Positions 1 to 11,344 of a stretch of 64,000 bases of DNA are shown piece by piece. The stretch lies in contig QANU01108797.1 of the NCBI GenBank assembly GCA_003254905.1, positions 84,722-148,721 of the forward strand, in the 5' to 3' direction. A model generated the notes under the pieces. The model ran no database searches. It was not told the origin of the DNA and was given only the letters and a program-made list of their open reading frames with translations. This DNA comes from Nissolia schottii. Lineage: Eukaryota; Streptophyta; Magnoliopsida; Fabales; Fabaceae. The number at the start of each line of letters is the position of its first letter. Positions within the stretch are counted from its first letter, which is position 1. The translations under genes and the position numbers were made by a program.

Positions 1-590
1 CAAATCCTTGCATATTGCCAGGAAAACAATCCTGACTTGAAAAAAGGGGTGGATGGAGTCAAGAAACGGTGGCATAAGATCAACTAGCTGGTTCAAGGAT
101 TTGCTACTTGCCACAATCATGCATCTCAAATATAAGGAGTGGTTCCAAACAATAGCGATATAATGGAATTGACTCATAAACTCTATTTTACAAAAATCAA
201 GAAGAAATTCATTTTTGAACAACACTGGAATATGCTCCGGAATGAACCAAATTGGAATTGGAGATTCCAAGAGGACGAAGATAGGAGCTTCTAGAGTATA
301 CTCATCCTTGTCAAATCTAGCAACACCAATGGATTAGGATGCTAGTGTAGAGTCTCCATTTCGTCCGATAGGAACCAAAAAAAACCAAGAGGATAAATAA
401 GGAAAAATTGAAAGCGTCTAATGACAATGCTAAGGTCAGAAAAATATCTCTCATGGAATAATTTTTAATAGAAAGGATAAGGATAGAGTGTAGGAAAAAA
501 TATGATAAGAGAGGAAAACTGACATGCAAATACTTTATGCAGATACCTCTAATAATATGGGTGAGCGACAAAAACTTTTTATGAGAAGCT
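1..590 (+). pseudogene. PIF/Harbinger ORF1-like (NAM-associated, Myb/SANT-type) remnant, 5' end outside window
   Basis: Frame 1 reads through positions 1-290 with two internal stops. It gives the pattern of the ORF1/Myb-like proteins that accompany PIF/Harbinger transposases and are often annotated as NAM-associated C-terminal domain proteins. The landmarks are KKRWHKIN, a central ELTHKLYF stretch, then FEQHWNMLRNEPNWNW. After a frame change, 300-370 gives a VESPFRPIGTKK-like segment, also typical of this family. In known elements ORF1 binds DNA or assists the transposase. Here it is broken and incomplete. It lies upstream of and in the same direction as the transposase remnant at 1571-4905, the normal PIF gene order. 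Confidence 0.7.
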
Positions 591-1570
591 TACAGAGAGA
601 GTTGTTGCAAAGTATGCTAATTAAATATTGATTGTATTGGTAGAGCATTTCTTTTAAATCAACAATATATTTTAGAATTATTTTTAATAATGTAATGTTT
701 TAATTATGTGATGTTTTCTTATGTATTGTATTTTATTATTTTATAATGTAATCTTTAAAATTGTTAAAATCGTATTTAAAATTATTTGAAAATCCAACCA
801 ACAGTGACGGTGATTTTTTTAAAAAATAAAAATATACATTTAAACAACTTTAAACCATTTTATTTTTACTAAGGTGATAAAATCATAACAATATTTACGT
901 GTTATTTTTAAAATGGACAAATTTGGGATGTTCTAAATAATTGTAGGGAAAATTTATATTTTATATACAACTAAGAAATCAAACTGCTAGTGATAGTATG
1001 TAGCCAAAGAAAAAGGAAACGGCAAAAATAAAGAGAAAGAAATTACCTGCTAATGATAGTATAAACAAAGAGACATCGTTTGCTTCACTTGGCATAGATT
1101 TTGATTTTTTTTTTTATTGGAAGTTGAACAAAATTATAATTGCCACAGTAAGTATTTTATGTATAATTGCCATAAAAAATCTTAATATAGTTTCTAAAAA
1201 TTGAAGATATCAATTTAATTAATCACTTTTAAAATTATCGACTTATTTGTCCTTAAAAAAAAATCAGGGCGATATTTTTATTTTCTCAAAATCTACTAAA
1301 AGTTTAAAAAAAATTTTTTTTTTATGAAAAGTTTTTCACCTTTAACTCATAAAAAAACATCTAATAAAACTAATCAGTGTAAAACTAACTGTCGCCAAAT
1401 AGTCGTTGAAAACTAGCCGTTGTGAAAAGACTTATAAATATAGATCACCATTCTTCCATACTTGCTCATAATTTTTCCTCTTCCATATTGATCACGTCAT
1501 ATTCCGTCATCTTTCAATCCTCTGAAAACACTTTTTTACTTATATCCATTACTAAATTCCGTAACTTCAA
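591..1570. other. AT-rich spacer inside the PIF/Harbinger remnant
   Basis: I see no coding signal. The stretch is AT-rich with homopolymer runs and lies between the ORF1-like remnant and the transposase remnant, so it is probably the intergenic part of the element. Confidence 0.5.
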
Positions 1571-2024
1571 ATGACTGAAAACTCTAATAAACCCAAATAC
1601 ACTTCTTTTGACAACATGTTTAACGATGCTTTGTACAATGATTTAAACGAACCCAATAACATGTATGTGGATGGATTGAGGAGTTCTTATTGGAAGATGA
1701 TGAAGACGAAGACGAGAGTTCTTCCTCCACTTCTCGTAGGTCGATAGATAGAGCTCACAAAGCAGGACATGAATGTCTTTTTCAAGACTACTTTGCACCT
1801 ACTCTAGTGTACCCTCATGAGACATTTCGGTCAAGGTTCCAAATAGTAAGAGTTCTCTTCCTTCGCATAGTGAATGCCCTCTCAAATGTTGATCCATATT
1901 TTTAGCAAAAGGTCAATGCCACAGGGAGGGAAGGCTTATCCCCTTTGCAAAAATGCACGGCTTCCATGCATATGTTGGCGTACCGAGTATCAGCTGATGG
2001 CGTTGATGATTATGTGCAGATAGG
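1571..2024 (+). pseudogene. PIF/Harbinger transposase, N-terminal part
   Basis: The reading starts at the ATG at 1571 (MTENSNKPKYTSFDNMF). It shifts frame near 1675 and continues through an acidic DDEDEDESSSS stretch. It then enters the conserved PIF/HARBI1-like block: AGHECLFQDYF, RSRFQIVRVLFLRIV and GREGLSPLQKCTASMHMLAY. One stop interrupts it at about 1903. The frame is cut at DDYVQIG, where an LTR-like sequence begins. Normal transposases continue for about 45 residues before the GSxDCMHW motif, and that motif reappears at 4174 beyond the insertion. The gene is dead. Confidence 0.85.
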
Positions 2025-4173
2025 CAACACCACAACATCAACGGGGGTCATGACCGGCGCATACGGGACCACGACCCCTAGCAAGCCTCGCGTAACCAAA
2101 TTTTTTTTAGAAAAACGGACATAGTTTCCTTTGAATATAGGATTATCCCAACAAAGAAAACAAACACCTAATATCAATTCACAACTTAATAAATCCATTC
2201 ACAAATCCAAGAGTTTTTCAAACAAAAGAAAACATAGTAGTTTGCAAGTTTAAAATAATTCTTAAGTTGCATATTTAAATCTCAATCAACAAAAAACTAC
2301 AAGACCACGAAAGCGAGAATCAGTCGGATCCTGCTTGTGGGTTTACTGGAGCGTTCTAAGACCAGAAAATACAATAGATTAGAAATGAGCACAACCTAGT
2401 ATAAGTTGGGCTCACCACAAGGAGAAAATCCTTTGCAATCTAAGAGGCAGGAGGAATGGAACTCGGACTTGCACCTATATTTGAAAGGGGAAAACAACGA
2501 AGGGTGAGTTTGGAAACTCAGTGGTAGCTAGATGTAATTATAGCACACAAGAGACAAGTAAAAGGTTATGATATTTACAATACATGTATCAAATAGAAAA
2601 TATTCTTTTTAGTTTTAACATAAACTTTCCATAAACCACATATTCAAGGAATTCCATTATGTCAGGATATAATATAATATCAACGTGTTAGAGCTGCTAC
2701 TCTAACACACACTTAACAAACCGAAGACATATTGATTTCAACGTTTCGGGCTAGTATGATATTTCTCTTACTAGTGATGGTATATAACCAGAATGTGGCC
2801 TCCGTACCGGGCTAGTATGATATGTCCCTTACTAGCCAAGGCATAAGTCATGATGCACCAAGTCCAATGCCTACTGTCGTTGGCTATATATCCTGTCAGG
2901 ACTTCATCCTAAACTATTTTCTAATACTAAATATTCCCTTCAGATAGAATCCATTCATGAATCAAAACTAATCCAATCATTATTTTCTCGGCATCTTAAT
3001 CACAAAGCATTGGTTTCCAGAATGATCATAACATTATCAATGTAAAACAATATGTGGTAAATGATTTTTCATGCAATGATTAATAGGTCTTGTCCCATGT
3101 GTTAGTTCATAAAAGACCTTCCTTTCAAAAACATATAATTCACATTTCTTCCCAAAATGTCCAAAGGTCTCAACAAAATCATTTCTTCAATTTCTCAAAA
3201 TAACCAAATCAATTCTCACAACACTTTCAAAAATACATTTTCAACTCACATATATACACACATATATTAATATAAGAAAATAAACTACAATTACAACTAA
3301 CTACTCACAACACAAGCCTCAGGGAGGTGGAGAAGTTGATTTACGGATTGGCTGGAACTTAGGGATAACTGCCGGAGCCTCCTAACGCTTTAGATAAGAC
3401 AAGAAGGTCATGGGTTAGGATCAATTTAACCCAAACCACTACTATTCACAAAATCTCAACCTAGGGTTTCAAGAAATCAAATCATAGACTTGAATAATCA
3501 AGTACCCAACTCAATCACAACACCAACAAAAGATTTAAGTTAAGAAATTACCTTTGATGACCCAAGAGAAGGGAAGGGTAGCCCTAGGATCACCACCAAA
3601 ACTCCAAGAGAGCTCCAATGGTGGTTCTAGAGAGAGAGAGAGAGAGAGAGAAAGGAAGGATGATGGTGATAATGAAGTTGAAGCGAAGGATTTGAAGTGA
3701 TATAGGAGGTTTGGGAAGGATTTGCTGTTAGGGTTGTAGGTTTTCTAGAGAGAAAGAGGAGAAAATGAGATTAGAGAGAGCGGACTCAACAGAAATGAGC
3801 TTTTCGCTTGTTTAAAACGCCCATAGACACGAGTCATTTGAATGACTTAGTTGTGTCATTCGAATGACCTGTCCTTGGAACCCAAAAATCGCAAATAAAT
3901 CAAGTCATTCAAATGACCTATGAAGTCAGTCGAATGACTCAATTTTTTTGGCCTTAGATACAAATTTTTTAGTATTCATTTGAATGACACTTATTGTTAT
4001 TTGAATGAATGAGCCCTGAAATTGAAATATCAGTTGAAAATTGTTTCAAACTAAGCAAAAATCAATGTTTTGAAGAACTAAGTAAATAGATAGATAAAAA
4101 GCTAATTAAAATGAAATAAACTTGAATTGTATATGTATATAAAATAATTGTTTTAAGTTATTGGGACATAACA
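2025..4173 (-). mobile_element. LTR-like insertion (solo or partial retrotransposon LTR)
   Basis: This block splits the PIF transposase frame and has no protein similarity I can recognise. On the minus strand its edge at 4173 begins TGTTATGTCCCAATAAC, a start typical of plant Ty3/gypsy LTRs. The other edge is unclear, I found no convincing 5-bp target duplication, and about 40 transposase codons are missing around the junction. A solo or truncated LTR fits best. It contains an (AG)n run near 3630 and a cluster of palindromic motifs at 3825-4012. Confidence 0.55.
3825..4012. repeat. Six near-palindromic GTCATTYGAATGAC motifs
   Basis: Variants of the 14-bp palindrome GTCATTCGAATGAC occur near 3832, 3853, 3903, 3926, 3973 and 3997. 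They lie within about 350 bp of the presumed LTR start on the minus strand, which is where the promoter-containing U3 would be. Confidence 0.7.
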
Positions 4174-4905
4174 GAGACACACAACTTCCTTAGCATGATG
4201 GGTAGCACCGATTGCATGCACTGGTAGTGGAAAAATTTCCCAAAAGCATGGGAAAGTATGTATATGAGTGGTTACCATGGGGTTGCAACCGTAGTTCTCA
4301 AAATTGTGGCTTCATCTGACCTTTGGATATGTCATGCATGTTTTGGAGTTGTTGGCTCGAATAACAATATCAATGTGTTAGACCGTCCATTGGTGTTTGA
4401 CAATGTTTTGAACGGTCGTACTCTAAAGTAAATTACGCTATTAATGGTAACAATTATACTATGGAGTATTATTTATCAGATGGTATAAATCTTGAGTGGT
4501 CAACATTCGTCAAGATAATCATTGAATCCGCTAGGTGAAAAGTGAAAGTTATTTGCGCAACGTCAAGAAATTCAACGAAAGGACATGAAGCGAGCGCTCG
4601 TAGTGCTGCAAGCTCGCTTCGCAATTATATGTGACCCAACTCGATTCTAGGAGAAGCAGCAGCTTGCAAACATCATGAGAGCATGCATCATATTTAGATA
4701 ATATGATTGTTGATGATGAGAGAGAAACATATGTAGAAAACTTTCCCCAACCTTCCTCTTATGATGATTTGGACAACGGCGACATATCACAATTGGAGTT
4801 AGGTGATGAAAATTTTGCTCCATACGAGAGGTTTATTCAAAGGAATGTCTAGTTTCGTGATAAACAAAAGCAACAACTAAAGGAAGACTTGGTGAAACAT
4901 ATATG
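4174..4905 (+). pseudogene. PIF/Harbinger transposase, catalytic C-terminal part
   Basis: The frame resumes with FLSMMGSTDCMHW and continues MSGYHGVATVVLKIVASSD and [19 protein letters not shown], the classic PIF DDE core. After frame changes come [17 protein letters not shown], the block KDMKRALVVLQARFAII, and a tail with DNMIVDDERETYVENF. In family members the acidic residue of the last block normally reads VER-AFG; here it is KRAL, so the third catalytic glutamate appears replaced by lysine. Several stops and frameshifts confirm an old pseudogene. Confidence 0.85.
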
Positions 4906-5481
4906 ACAATTTCACAATTTCACAATGCTCATCATCAAGTATAGTTTTTCAATTATACAATGTTGTTGGTTACATTTATGTTATGCATTATTGTTCATCA
5001 AGTATAGTTTTTAGGATTTATGATTTTTCAATTACACAATGTTGTTGGTCACATTTCATCATGCATTTTGTTAATAATATCACATTTTTAAAATATATTG
5101 AAGGCTAATATTAGTTGGAAAAATATAATTAGTTTGAAATTTATTGCATTTTAACTTTTGAAAAATATACGAAATCGACCACAAAAAAATATTGTATAAT
5201 ACAAGATACAATATAAGGTATTAATATTGTTAAAAAAAATTCAACAAATTAGTTTAATATTTTTATCCAATCCAAAAAAAATTATATAATACAAAATATT
5301 TTCATAAATATGTTTAATTTATCTTTATTTTAATTTAAAAAATATATGTGAGACTATAATGGAAACTAAGGTTGGTACATCTTATTAGAAAGAAGAGGAA
5401 AACTCTTAGTCTGCATTCACTTTTTACGACAAAAATGAGGTGGATACACTTTTAAGATTGCTGGAGCCCAAAACAGAACCA

Positions 5482-5511
5482 AAATTAGTCCCTCTATTGC
5501 ACATGCTCTTA
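5482..5511. repeat. Putative 3' terminal repeat and TTA target duplication of the PIF/Harbinger element
   Basis: The segment ends ...CTATTGCACATGCTC followed by TTA (5509-5511). It resembles Harbinger/Tourist ends (reverse complement GAGCATGTGCAATAG) with a 3-bp TWA target. The matching 5' end would lie before position 1, so this cannot be confirmed here. Confidence 0.4.
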
Positions 5512-6954
5512 AAGCCCAACATCCCAAATGCCAAACTTCAATATCTAGCCCAAGTCATTTAAGGCCAAAGCAAAACTTAATGCTAAATTTCCATCTGATC
5601 CTAACTTTTCGTGAATAAAATAATATGTTAAACACTCTTCTAGAAATATTATAATGATTCTTGAAAGTTTCTGAAAGTCAAGATTAATGACATGCCATGC
5701 TATTGCATTTTTTAAATCTTAATCATCCTGCAATTTTTTTATGCTTTTATTTAACAATTATAAACTCTGAAGTATCCTTTACTCCGCTTTGCATGTTTCA
5801 AACTTTTAATTAAATGAAAGAAAAATAGTTTTAATGATGCCATTCAATGACTGTTAGACATCTTAAAGGTTATTGTTTCATATATGCAGATGGTATGCTG
5901 AAGAAGATACAATAGTGAACTTCCCTACTGTAAGAATGAAAAGGAGGATGCCTATCTTGGTAAGGAGAGTGGAATCTTGAATACATATGCCTTGGCCAAA
6001 AAGTATGAATGAAATTCTACGGACAAGCACAGTGCAATAACAAGTATATGAAAAAGGCATTTACTTTTTAGTCCATTATTGATTAATTTATTTTTTACTT
6101 GTTTTATTAATTTAATTAATTACATTTCAAATTACTATCAATTCAGTCATTCTCTCAAAAAATTAACCGATAATGGTAATATGACACAATTCACACCAGC
6201 ACCATGTCAACATCATTTCTACTATGTTGACAAAGTCTATTAGTTTAGTGATAAATACAATAAATTGATCATGATTTAAAATGGAAAAAAACTAAATTGA
6301 TAAATCAAATAAACACAATTGACTAAAACAATTATTTTGTCATATAAAAAATACAAAATGCAATAGAAGAGAACACACGTGTGGGGGGCTTCGAAAGCTT
6401 TATTTTTCCCCCTCTTGAATTTAAAAGACAACGGAAGGTTTCATCTTTTTGAGGGACCCCTTTAATTAGGCATTTACTTTTCAGCAATTCTCATCTTCCA
6501 TTTTACCTATAACTAGAATGCATGGAAAAAACATGGTGATAGTTGATTGAAAGGAAATCATTTCATATTGTTATAAAGTACATTTACCCTTTTTTATTTC
6601 TCTCTTCTCTTTTTCGATAACTAGATGTACTCAAACTCTAAAATGAGAACACTTATAGAAGTTATATCAAACTTGAAACACTAGAGAAAACTCAACACAT
6701 TCACCACTTTGAATCAAACACCACTTTGCAAGAGCTCCGAAACAACACTCTACCACAACCTTGAAGCAAGACTTCTCCCTCTATAGTAAGCCACACACTA
6801 TTTTGTTCTTTTTCATTTTTTCTCCTTTTCTTTATAGAAGCGAGGGTGGGAATTAATAATTTGAGTTTAAGGGTCCCATTCCCAAATATTAATGATATTC
6901 GAAGTACAATTTGTTGAAAAAAATACACATATATTCAAACGTTAGATGGGGACC
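5512..6954. other. Intergenic, no gene seen
   Basis: AT-rich sequence without coding signal. Positions 6060-6320 resemble 24300-24560 (both carry the 13-bp ATGACACAATTCACAC-type core and GTCTATTAGTTT), so both are probably fragments of one dispersed repeat. I see nothing else. Confidence 0.5.
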
Positions 6955-7363
6955 CATGATAAGACTTGGGTTGAAACCTAAAACCCTAATGCGTCAGACT
7001 TGTCAATTGATTTTGGTCGAACCCTTAAACCCTAATAGGTTGACCTTGCCAATTGACTCAAGCCAAACCCACCGATTGACTCAGGCCAAACTTGTTGGCT
7101 GATTCGATTTGAAACCATAAACCATAAACCCTAATAGATTGTCTTAGGCCAAAACCTTAACGAGATGACTTGGGCAAAACCCTAATGGGCTTACTCAATT
7201 GGCGCGGGCAATAACTCTAACGGGTCGACCTGATCCAAAACCTTAATAGTCTAGCTTAGGCTAAAACCCTAATAGGCCGACTTAGTCCAAAACTTTAATG
7301 GGCCAACTCGGGCCAAAACCTTGATAGGCTGACTCAGACTGAAATTCTAATGGGAAGACTAGG
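6955..7363. repeat. Degenerate ~25-bp minisatellite with AAACCCTAA cores
   Basis: About 15 diverged units follow the pattern AAAACCCTAATGGGCC-GACTCGGGCC. Many contain the plant telomere-like string AAACCCTAA, alternating with GACTYRGGCC. The array ends directly at the left end of the MULE palindrome at 7364. It is not a true (CCCTAAA)n telomere tract, because the telomere-like string is embedded in a longer unit. Confidence 0.8.
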
Positions 7364-7469
7364 GACTTTTTTACTCTTTTGTCCCTGTCACTGGGAAAAT
7401 TACCAAAATACCCCTGTTTTAAAACATAATACATAACTACCCCTGTTTTGGCTGACGTAGACTCCGCGG

Positions 7470-7552
7470 CACGCGTGGACGTCCACGTCGGATTCGCCAA
7501 TGCGGTTGGCGAATCCACATCAGATTCGCCAACGCGGTTGGCGAATCCAACC
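7470..7552. repeat. Left subterminal hairpin repeats of the MULE
   Basis: Two copies of the palindrome TTCGCCAACGCGGTTGGCGAA (imperfect versions) lie about 20 bp apart near 7493 and 7525, between the outer end and the leader. They follow a GC-rich ACGCGTGGACGTCCACGT palindrome. Subterminal repeats of this kind are common transposase-binding or structural sites in MULEs. Confidence 0.75.
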
Positions 7553-7699
7553 CGTGTGGCCTATATATTCACTCTCCCCCCATTCTGCCGCGCTCCTCTC
7601 ATTTTCTGAAATTTCATTATCTCTCTAAACACTTTATCTCTCTAGAATTCCAGGTCTTACTAGCTGCCTGTCCCAACCGCTCCCCTGCTTCGGTTCGTA

Positions 7700-8142
7700 C
7701 ATCAGTCTTGTAAGTTTTAACTTACGCAAAATATATTAGTTTAATTCATAATTCTTTGTAATATTTATTAGTTTATTGTTTAAAGTAATATAATTAGTTT
7801 ATAAGTAATTTATTAGTTTATTTTTTGTAAAGTTTATTAGTTTACATCTGTTGTCTGTGTTACTGACAATGTAATATAATTTGTATGTTGTTGCAGTTGT
7901 GTAGAATGTTGTTGTTGCATGTGTAAGGTGGTGTTGTTGTGGTATGTGTGGATTGTTGCTGTTGTATGCATTGATTGTTGCTGTTGTTTGTGGTATTTGT
8001 AGAGCATTGATAGTGTATAGATTGTTGTTGCAGCTGTTGTTGTATGCATAGATTGTTGCTGTTGTATAGAATGGGCACGTTGTATGCGTAAGGTTCTGTT
8101 GTTGTGGTATGCTTGGATTGTTGTATATATGGTTGACAGGTA
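7700..8142. repeat. Left arm leader: TTAGTTTA repeats and a GTT-rich tract
   Basis: Positions 7720-7850 hold repeated TTTATTAGTTTA units. Positions 7880-8120 are an imperfect GTT/GTTGTTG-rich tract with recurring GTATGCAT and GGATTGTTG. This is leader or intron sequence before the transposase gene. Its antisense frame encodes long Gln/Thr/His-rich reading frames that are low complexity, not genes. Confidence 0.7.
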
Positions 8143-10820
8143 ATGTGTTGTAAACAGAATTACAACATGAGAAAACCTCTTGTTGTGTTTCTTTATTCTA
8201 ATGATAGAATGTACGAGGGTGAACATGGGTTGATGTACGATAGACCTATGCCAAAGTCTGTCAAGATTAGAAGGGGAATGCGTATAGAAGATTTGAAGGG
8301 GAAAATTTCTTTGAAATTAAGGCTGGAGTAGAATCAAGTTATAGGAAGAATGGTTTATCGGGTAATGCACGGGGCGGGTGCGGATGCTTTTTATTATGGT
8401 TGTGACATAGTCGATGATGATGGCATTGACTGCATGATAGATGTGTTTGAAGTTGGTTCACAAGAATTCATGGATCTTATTGTTGAAATAGAGACAAGGG
8501 AAGGAGAGAGCAGCCATGTGCACATTGAACGTGGCCCTTCAAATCCTATAGGGACACAACAGTCAATGAGGTGTTCAGCCCCCATATTTGAAGAATTGAT
8601 CCCGTCACAAGAACCTGTCGCCTGTCATTCCCCATCGGATATTTCACCTAATATAGGAGAAGTGTTGCCTGACACAAGTGGGGATGAAGAGGTGTTACCT
8701 GCTGCTGCGGACGACGATGATGATAATATAACTATGCACTCAGAAGATGAGTTTGATGTACCTCAAGTCCCCCTGATCCGCTCAGTGCCTACCCCAAAGC
8801 CTCCAATTAGTGTGTATGCTAGCAATGTAGACCCTCCAACTGGTGTAACCCCTGATGTCAGAGCATTTAGGCCTCTTTGTCCTTAGTTTTCAAATATTAA
8901 TTGGGAAGCTTTTGCTGGGTCGTCTGATAGGATCAGCGATGCTGAGTATGATGCATGGACCTCGTATGGGGAACTGTTTGTTGGCTTGCAATTTCCGACA
9001 AAAGATGCGGTCAAATTAGCTTTGGATCACTACTCCATCAAACGACATCGAGATTATAAGATTGGTCAATCTGATACACAGAGATTGACCGCTAAGTGTT
9101 CTCAGTTTGGGTCTTCTTGCAGTTGGAGTGTCAGGGCAATTAACAGCAAGAGATGTAATCAGTGGAAGATTTCTCAGTATAGTGGGCTGCATACCTGTGT
9201 AAACATTGGTTTGTCACAAGATCATAAGAAGCTGCGGTCTGTGTTGGTCCAGAAGTATATTCAAGGCATGATTAGAACACGGCCAAATGTTGAGATATGC
9301 CTGGTACTCGAGAGGATCAAGAATATATTCGGATACAATATGTCTTATCGGAAGGCTTGGTTGGCAAAGCAGCGAGCATTCACTGAGATATTTGGAGGGT
9401 GGGAAAAATCATACGAGAGGTTGCCTCGATGGTTAGAGGCCATGAAATGCTTTATGCCAGACACTGTGGTCCTGTTGGAAACCGATGACCATGTAGTGCA
9501 TAACCGCGTTGATTCTTCTAAACGGCAGTTTGTTCTTTTGTTTTGGGCTTTCAAGCCGTGTGTGCTTGGATTTCGGCTTTGCAAGCCATTTATCCAGGTT
9601 GATGGGACTCATTTGTACGGAAAATATAAGCAAAAGCTGTTAATTGCAACAAAACGACGGAAACCGACGACCGTTGCCCCTCGCATTTGCTATTGTGGAC
9701 AGGGAAAAACAAAAGAGGCATGGAGTTGGTTTTTAGCTTGTTTGCGTCAGCATGTCACACAAGGACAGGGGATATGTCTCATCTCCGACCAGCACAAGAG
9801 CATTATCACAGCAGTAGTTAATGAGCACCTAGGTTGGCAACCACCTCATGGGTATCACGTGTACTGTCTGCGTCACATTGCCAGCAATTTTAATAGCAAA
9901 TTCCACAACGGCGCCCTAAAGAACTCTCTTAAGCGCATAGGTACTTTCCTTGTTTCTTTTAGCGTGTCGTTTCCTAAATTGATGAATCACATATACAATA
10001 ATATTAATGTGGCTCTTTCCAGGTCGTGAACCTTGTCGGCCCAAATTTGATGCAAGGCTTCACTGAGACAGACGAAATTGCCAACTGGATTAATCGGATT
10101 CCCAAAGAAAAGTGGAGTTTAGCATATGACGATGGGGGTCACAGGTTTGGCCATATGACGACGAACCTGTCCGAGTGCATCAACGGAGTTTTAAAGGGGG
10201 CCAGACGTCTATAACAGCCCTAGTTCAAATGACATATTTTAAATTGGTAGAATACTTTGTCAAAAAAAGGGCCGAGGCCGAGAAGAAGGTTTACGAAGAG
10301 CATCAACAATATACTGATGCTTTTTATACAATATGGGATCCAAACATCGACAAGGCAAGCTCCCACACGGTTACATTGGTCAATAGGCAAACATCAAAGT
10401 TTATTGTTGAAGAGGCATTCAACCCTCAAACACAGGAAATTGGGAAAAAATATACTTTGAGCTTGACCGAGGGTTGGTGTGACTGTTGGTTGTTCCAGGC
10501 ATTGCACTTTCCTTGCTCGCATGCCTTGGCCGCATGTTCATCCAAGGCGATTGATCCCCACCAATTCGTGTATCCTGTGTATATGAATGAGTCTGTTCTT
10601 CGAGCATATAGGCTCCGTGGGAGCCAATCAAGGATGAGCCATGGTGGCCACCGGCCCCTAACATGACGTTGGTGCCTGACCCTGGGTTGCGCAGAGAAAA
10701 GGGGCGACCCAAGGCTAGTAGAATTCGAAATGAGATGGATTGGGTCGAGCAAGGGCATCCCAACATTGCTCACGGTACAGAGGAGTTAGGCACAACAGTC
10801 GGCATTGCAAAGCTGTTATA
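8143..10820 (+). pseudogene. MuDR-type MULE transposase, left copy
   Basis: Order of parts: a PB1-like N-terminal domain (ATG 8152; KPLVVFLYSND, MPKSVKIRRGMRIEDLKGK), an acidic linker, the MuDR DNA-binding zinc finger (from 8986, FPTKDAVKLALDHYSI, CSQFGSSCSWSV, then HTC), the MULE catalytic core (first Asp in VDGTHLYGKYKQ, codon 9601; second in LISDQHKS; Glu in NLSECING), and a SWIM finger (CDCWLFQALHFPCSHALAAC). An intron at about 9940-10022 is shared with the right copy. Lesions: TAG at 8329, TAG at 8884 (shared), a -2/+2 frameshifted patch at about 9650-9715, an 8-bp deletion near 10058 and a 4-bp deletion near 10213. It cannot encode transposase. Confidence 0.92.
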
Positions 10821-11072
10821 GACGGCAGTAGTGGACTAGCGAGCTGACTTGTTTGTTGCATTGCTCACGGTAGGTATGATGTTTGTGTATGGAGATAATA
10901 TGTTGTTGTGTCTTATAGTGTTGTTGAGCCTGAACTTGAAATTATCTTATTTGCTCATATATAAATTGTTGTATTTGTGCTGATTACACTGTTTCATTTT
11001 TAATAAATAAATGAGTATAATGTTGTGTATAAATGTGTTGACGGAGGGTTGTGTATTTTCGCAGGTCGTACT
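10821..11072. other. Spacer between transposase and PMD reading frames (left arm)
   Basis: Noncoding sequence repeated in inverted form at 11979-12200. A TTTTCGCAG just before the PMD ATG looks like a splice acceptor, so an upstream noncoding exon is possible. Confidence 0.5.
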
Positions 11073-11344
11073 ATGGCTTTCGTGGTTCACCTTGGTCCAC
11101 ATGACCCTTCCGTGCTTGAGCTGCAGGGGTATCATGTGTCTGGCCATATTTGGGGCGGAGCTGCTGACAGGGTTTTACGTGTACGGAGGGTGCGCGTCGC
11201 AAAGCATGAGGATAAGCATCAGGATCCACCTCATTGCATCCTCCCTTATCTGGAGCAGGCTGGGTTCATTGGTGTTGTTCACATGGGCTACTGTCCCATT
11301 GATCACCACTTGATCACGGCGTTGGTTGAGAGATGGCGCCCCGA
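11073..11344 (+). pseudogene. Plant mobile domain (PMD) gene fragment, left copy
   Basis: From the ATG at 11073 the frame reads MAFVVHLGPHDPSVLELQGY, then PYLEQAGF and DHHLITALVERWRPE. This is the start of a PMD protein, the domain of MAIN/MAIL1 and of proteins annotated as PP7 long form homologs. PMD genes are known passengers of plant transposons. Similarity to the right copy stops at 11344; the frame then runs about nine codons into the loop (read in antisense) and stops near 11370. It is truncated. Confidence 0.85.

Noticed and set aside
6955..7363. Interstitial telomere tract
   Set aside because: The AAACCCTAA string sits once per ~25-bp unit and is not in (CCCTAAA)n array form.
7837..8226. 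Open frames on the minus strand rich in Gln, Thr, His and Asn (and their mirror at 15057-15356)
   Set aside because: They are antisense readings of the GTT/CAA tract in the MULE leader, with no domain.
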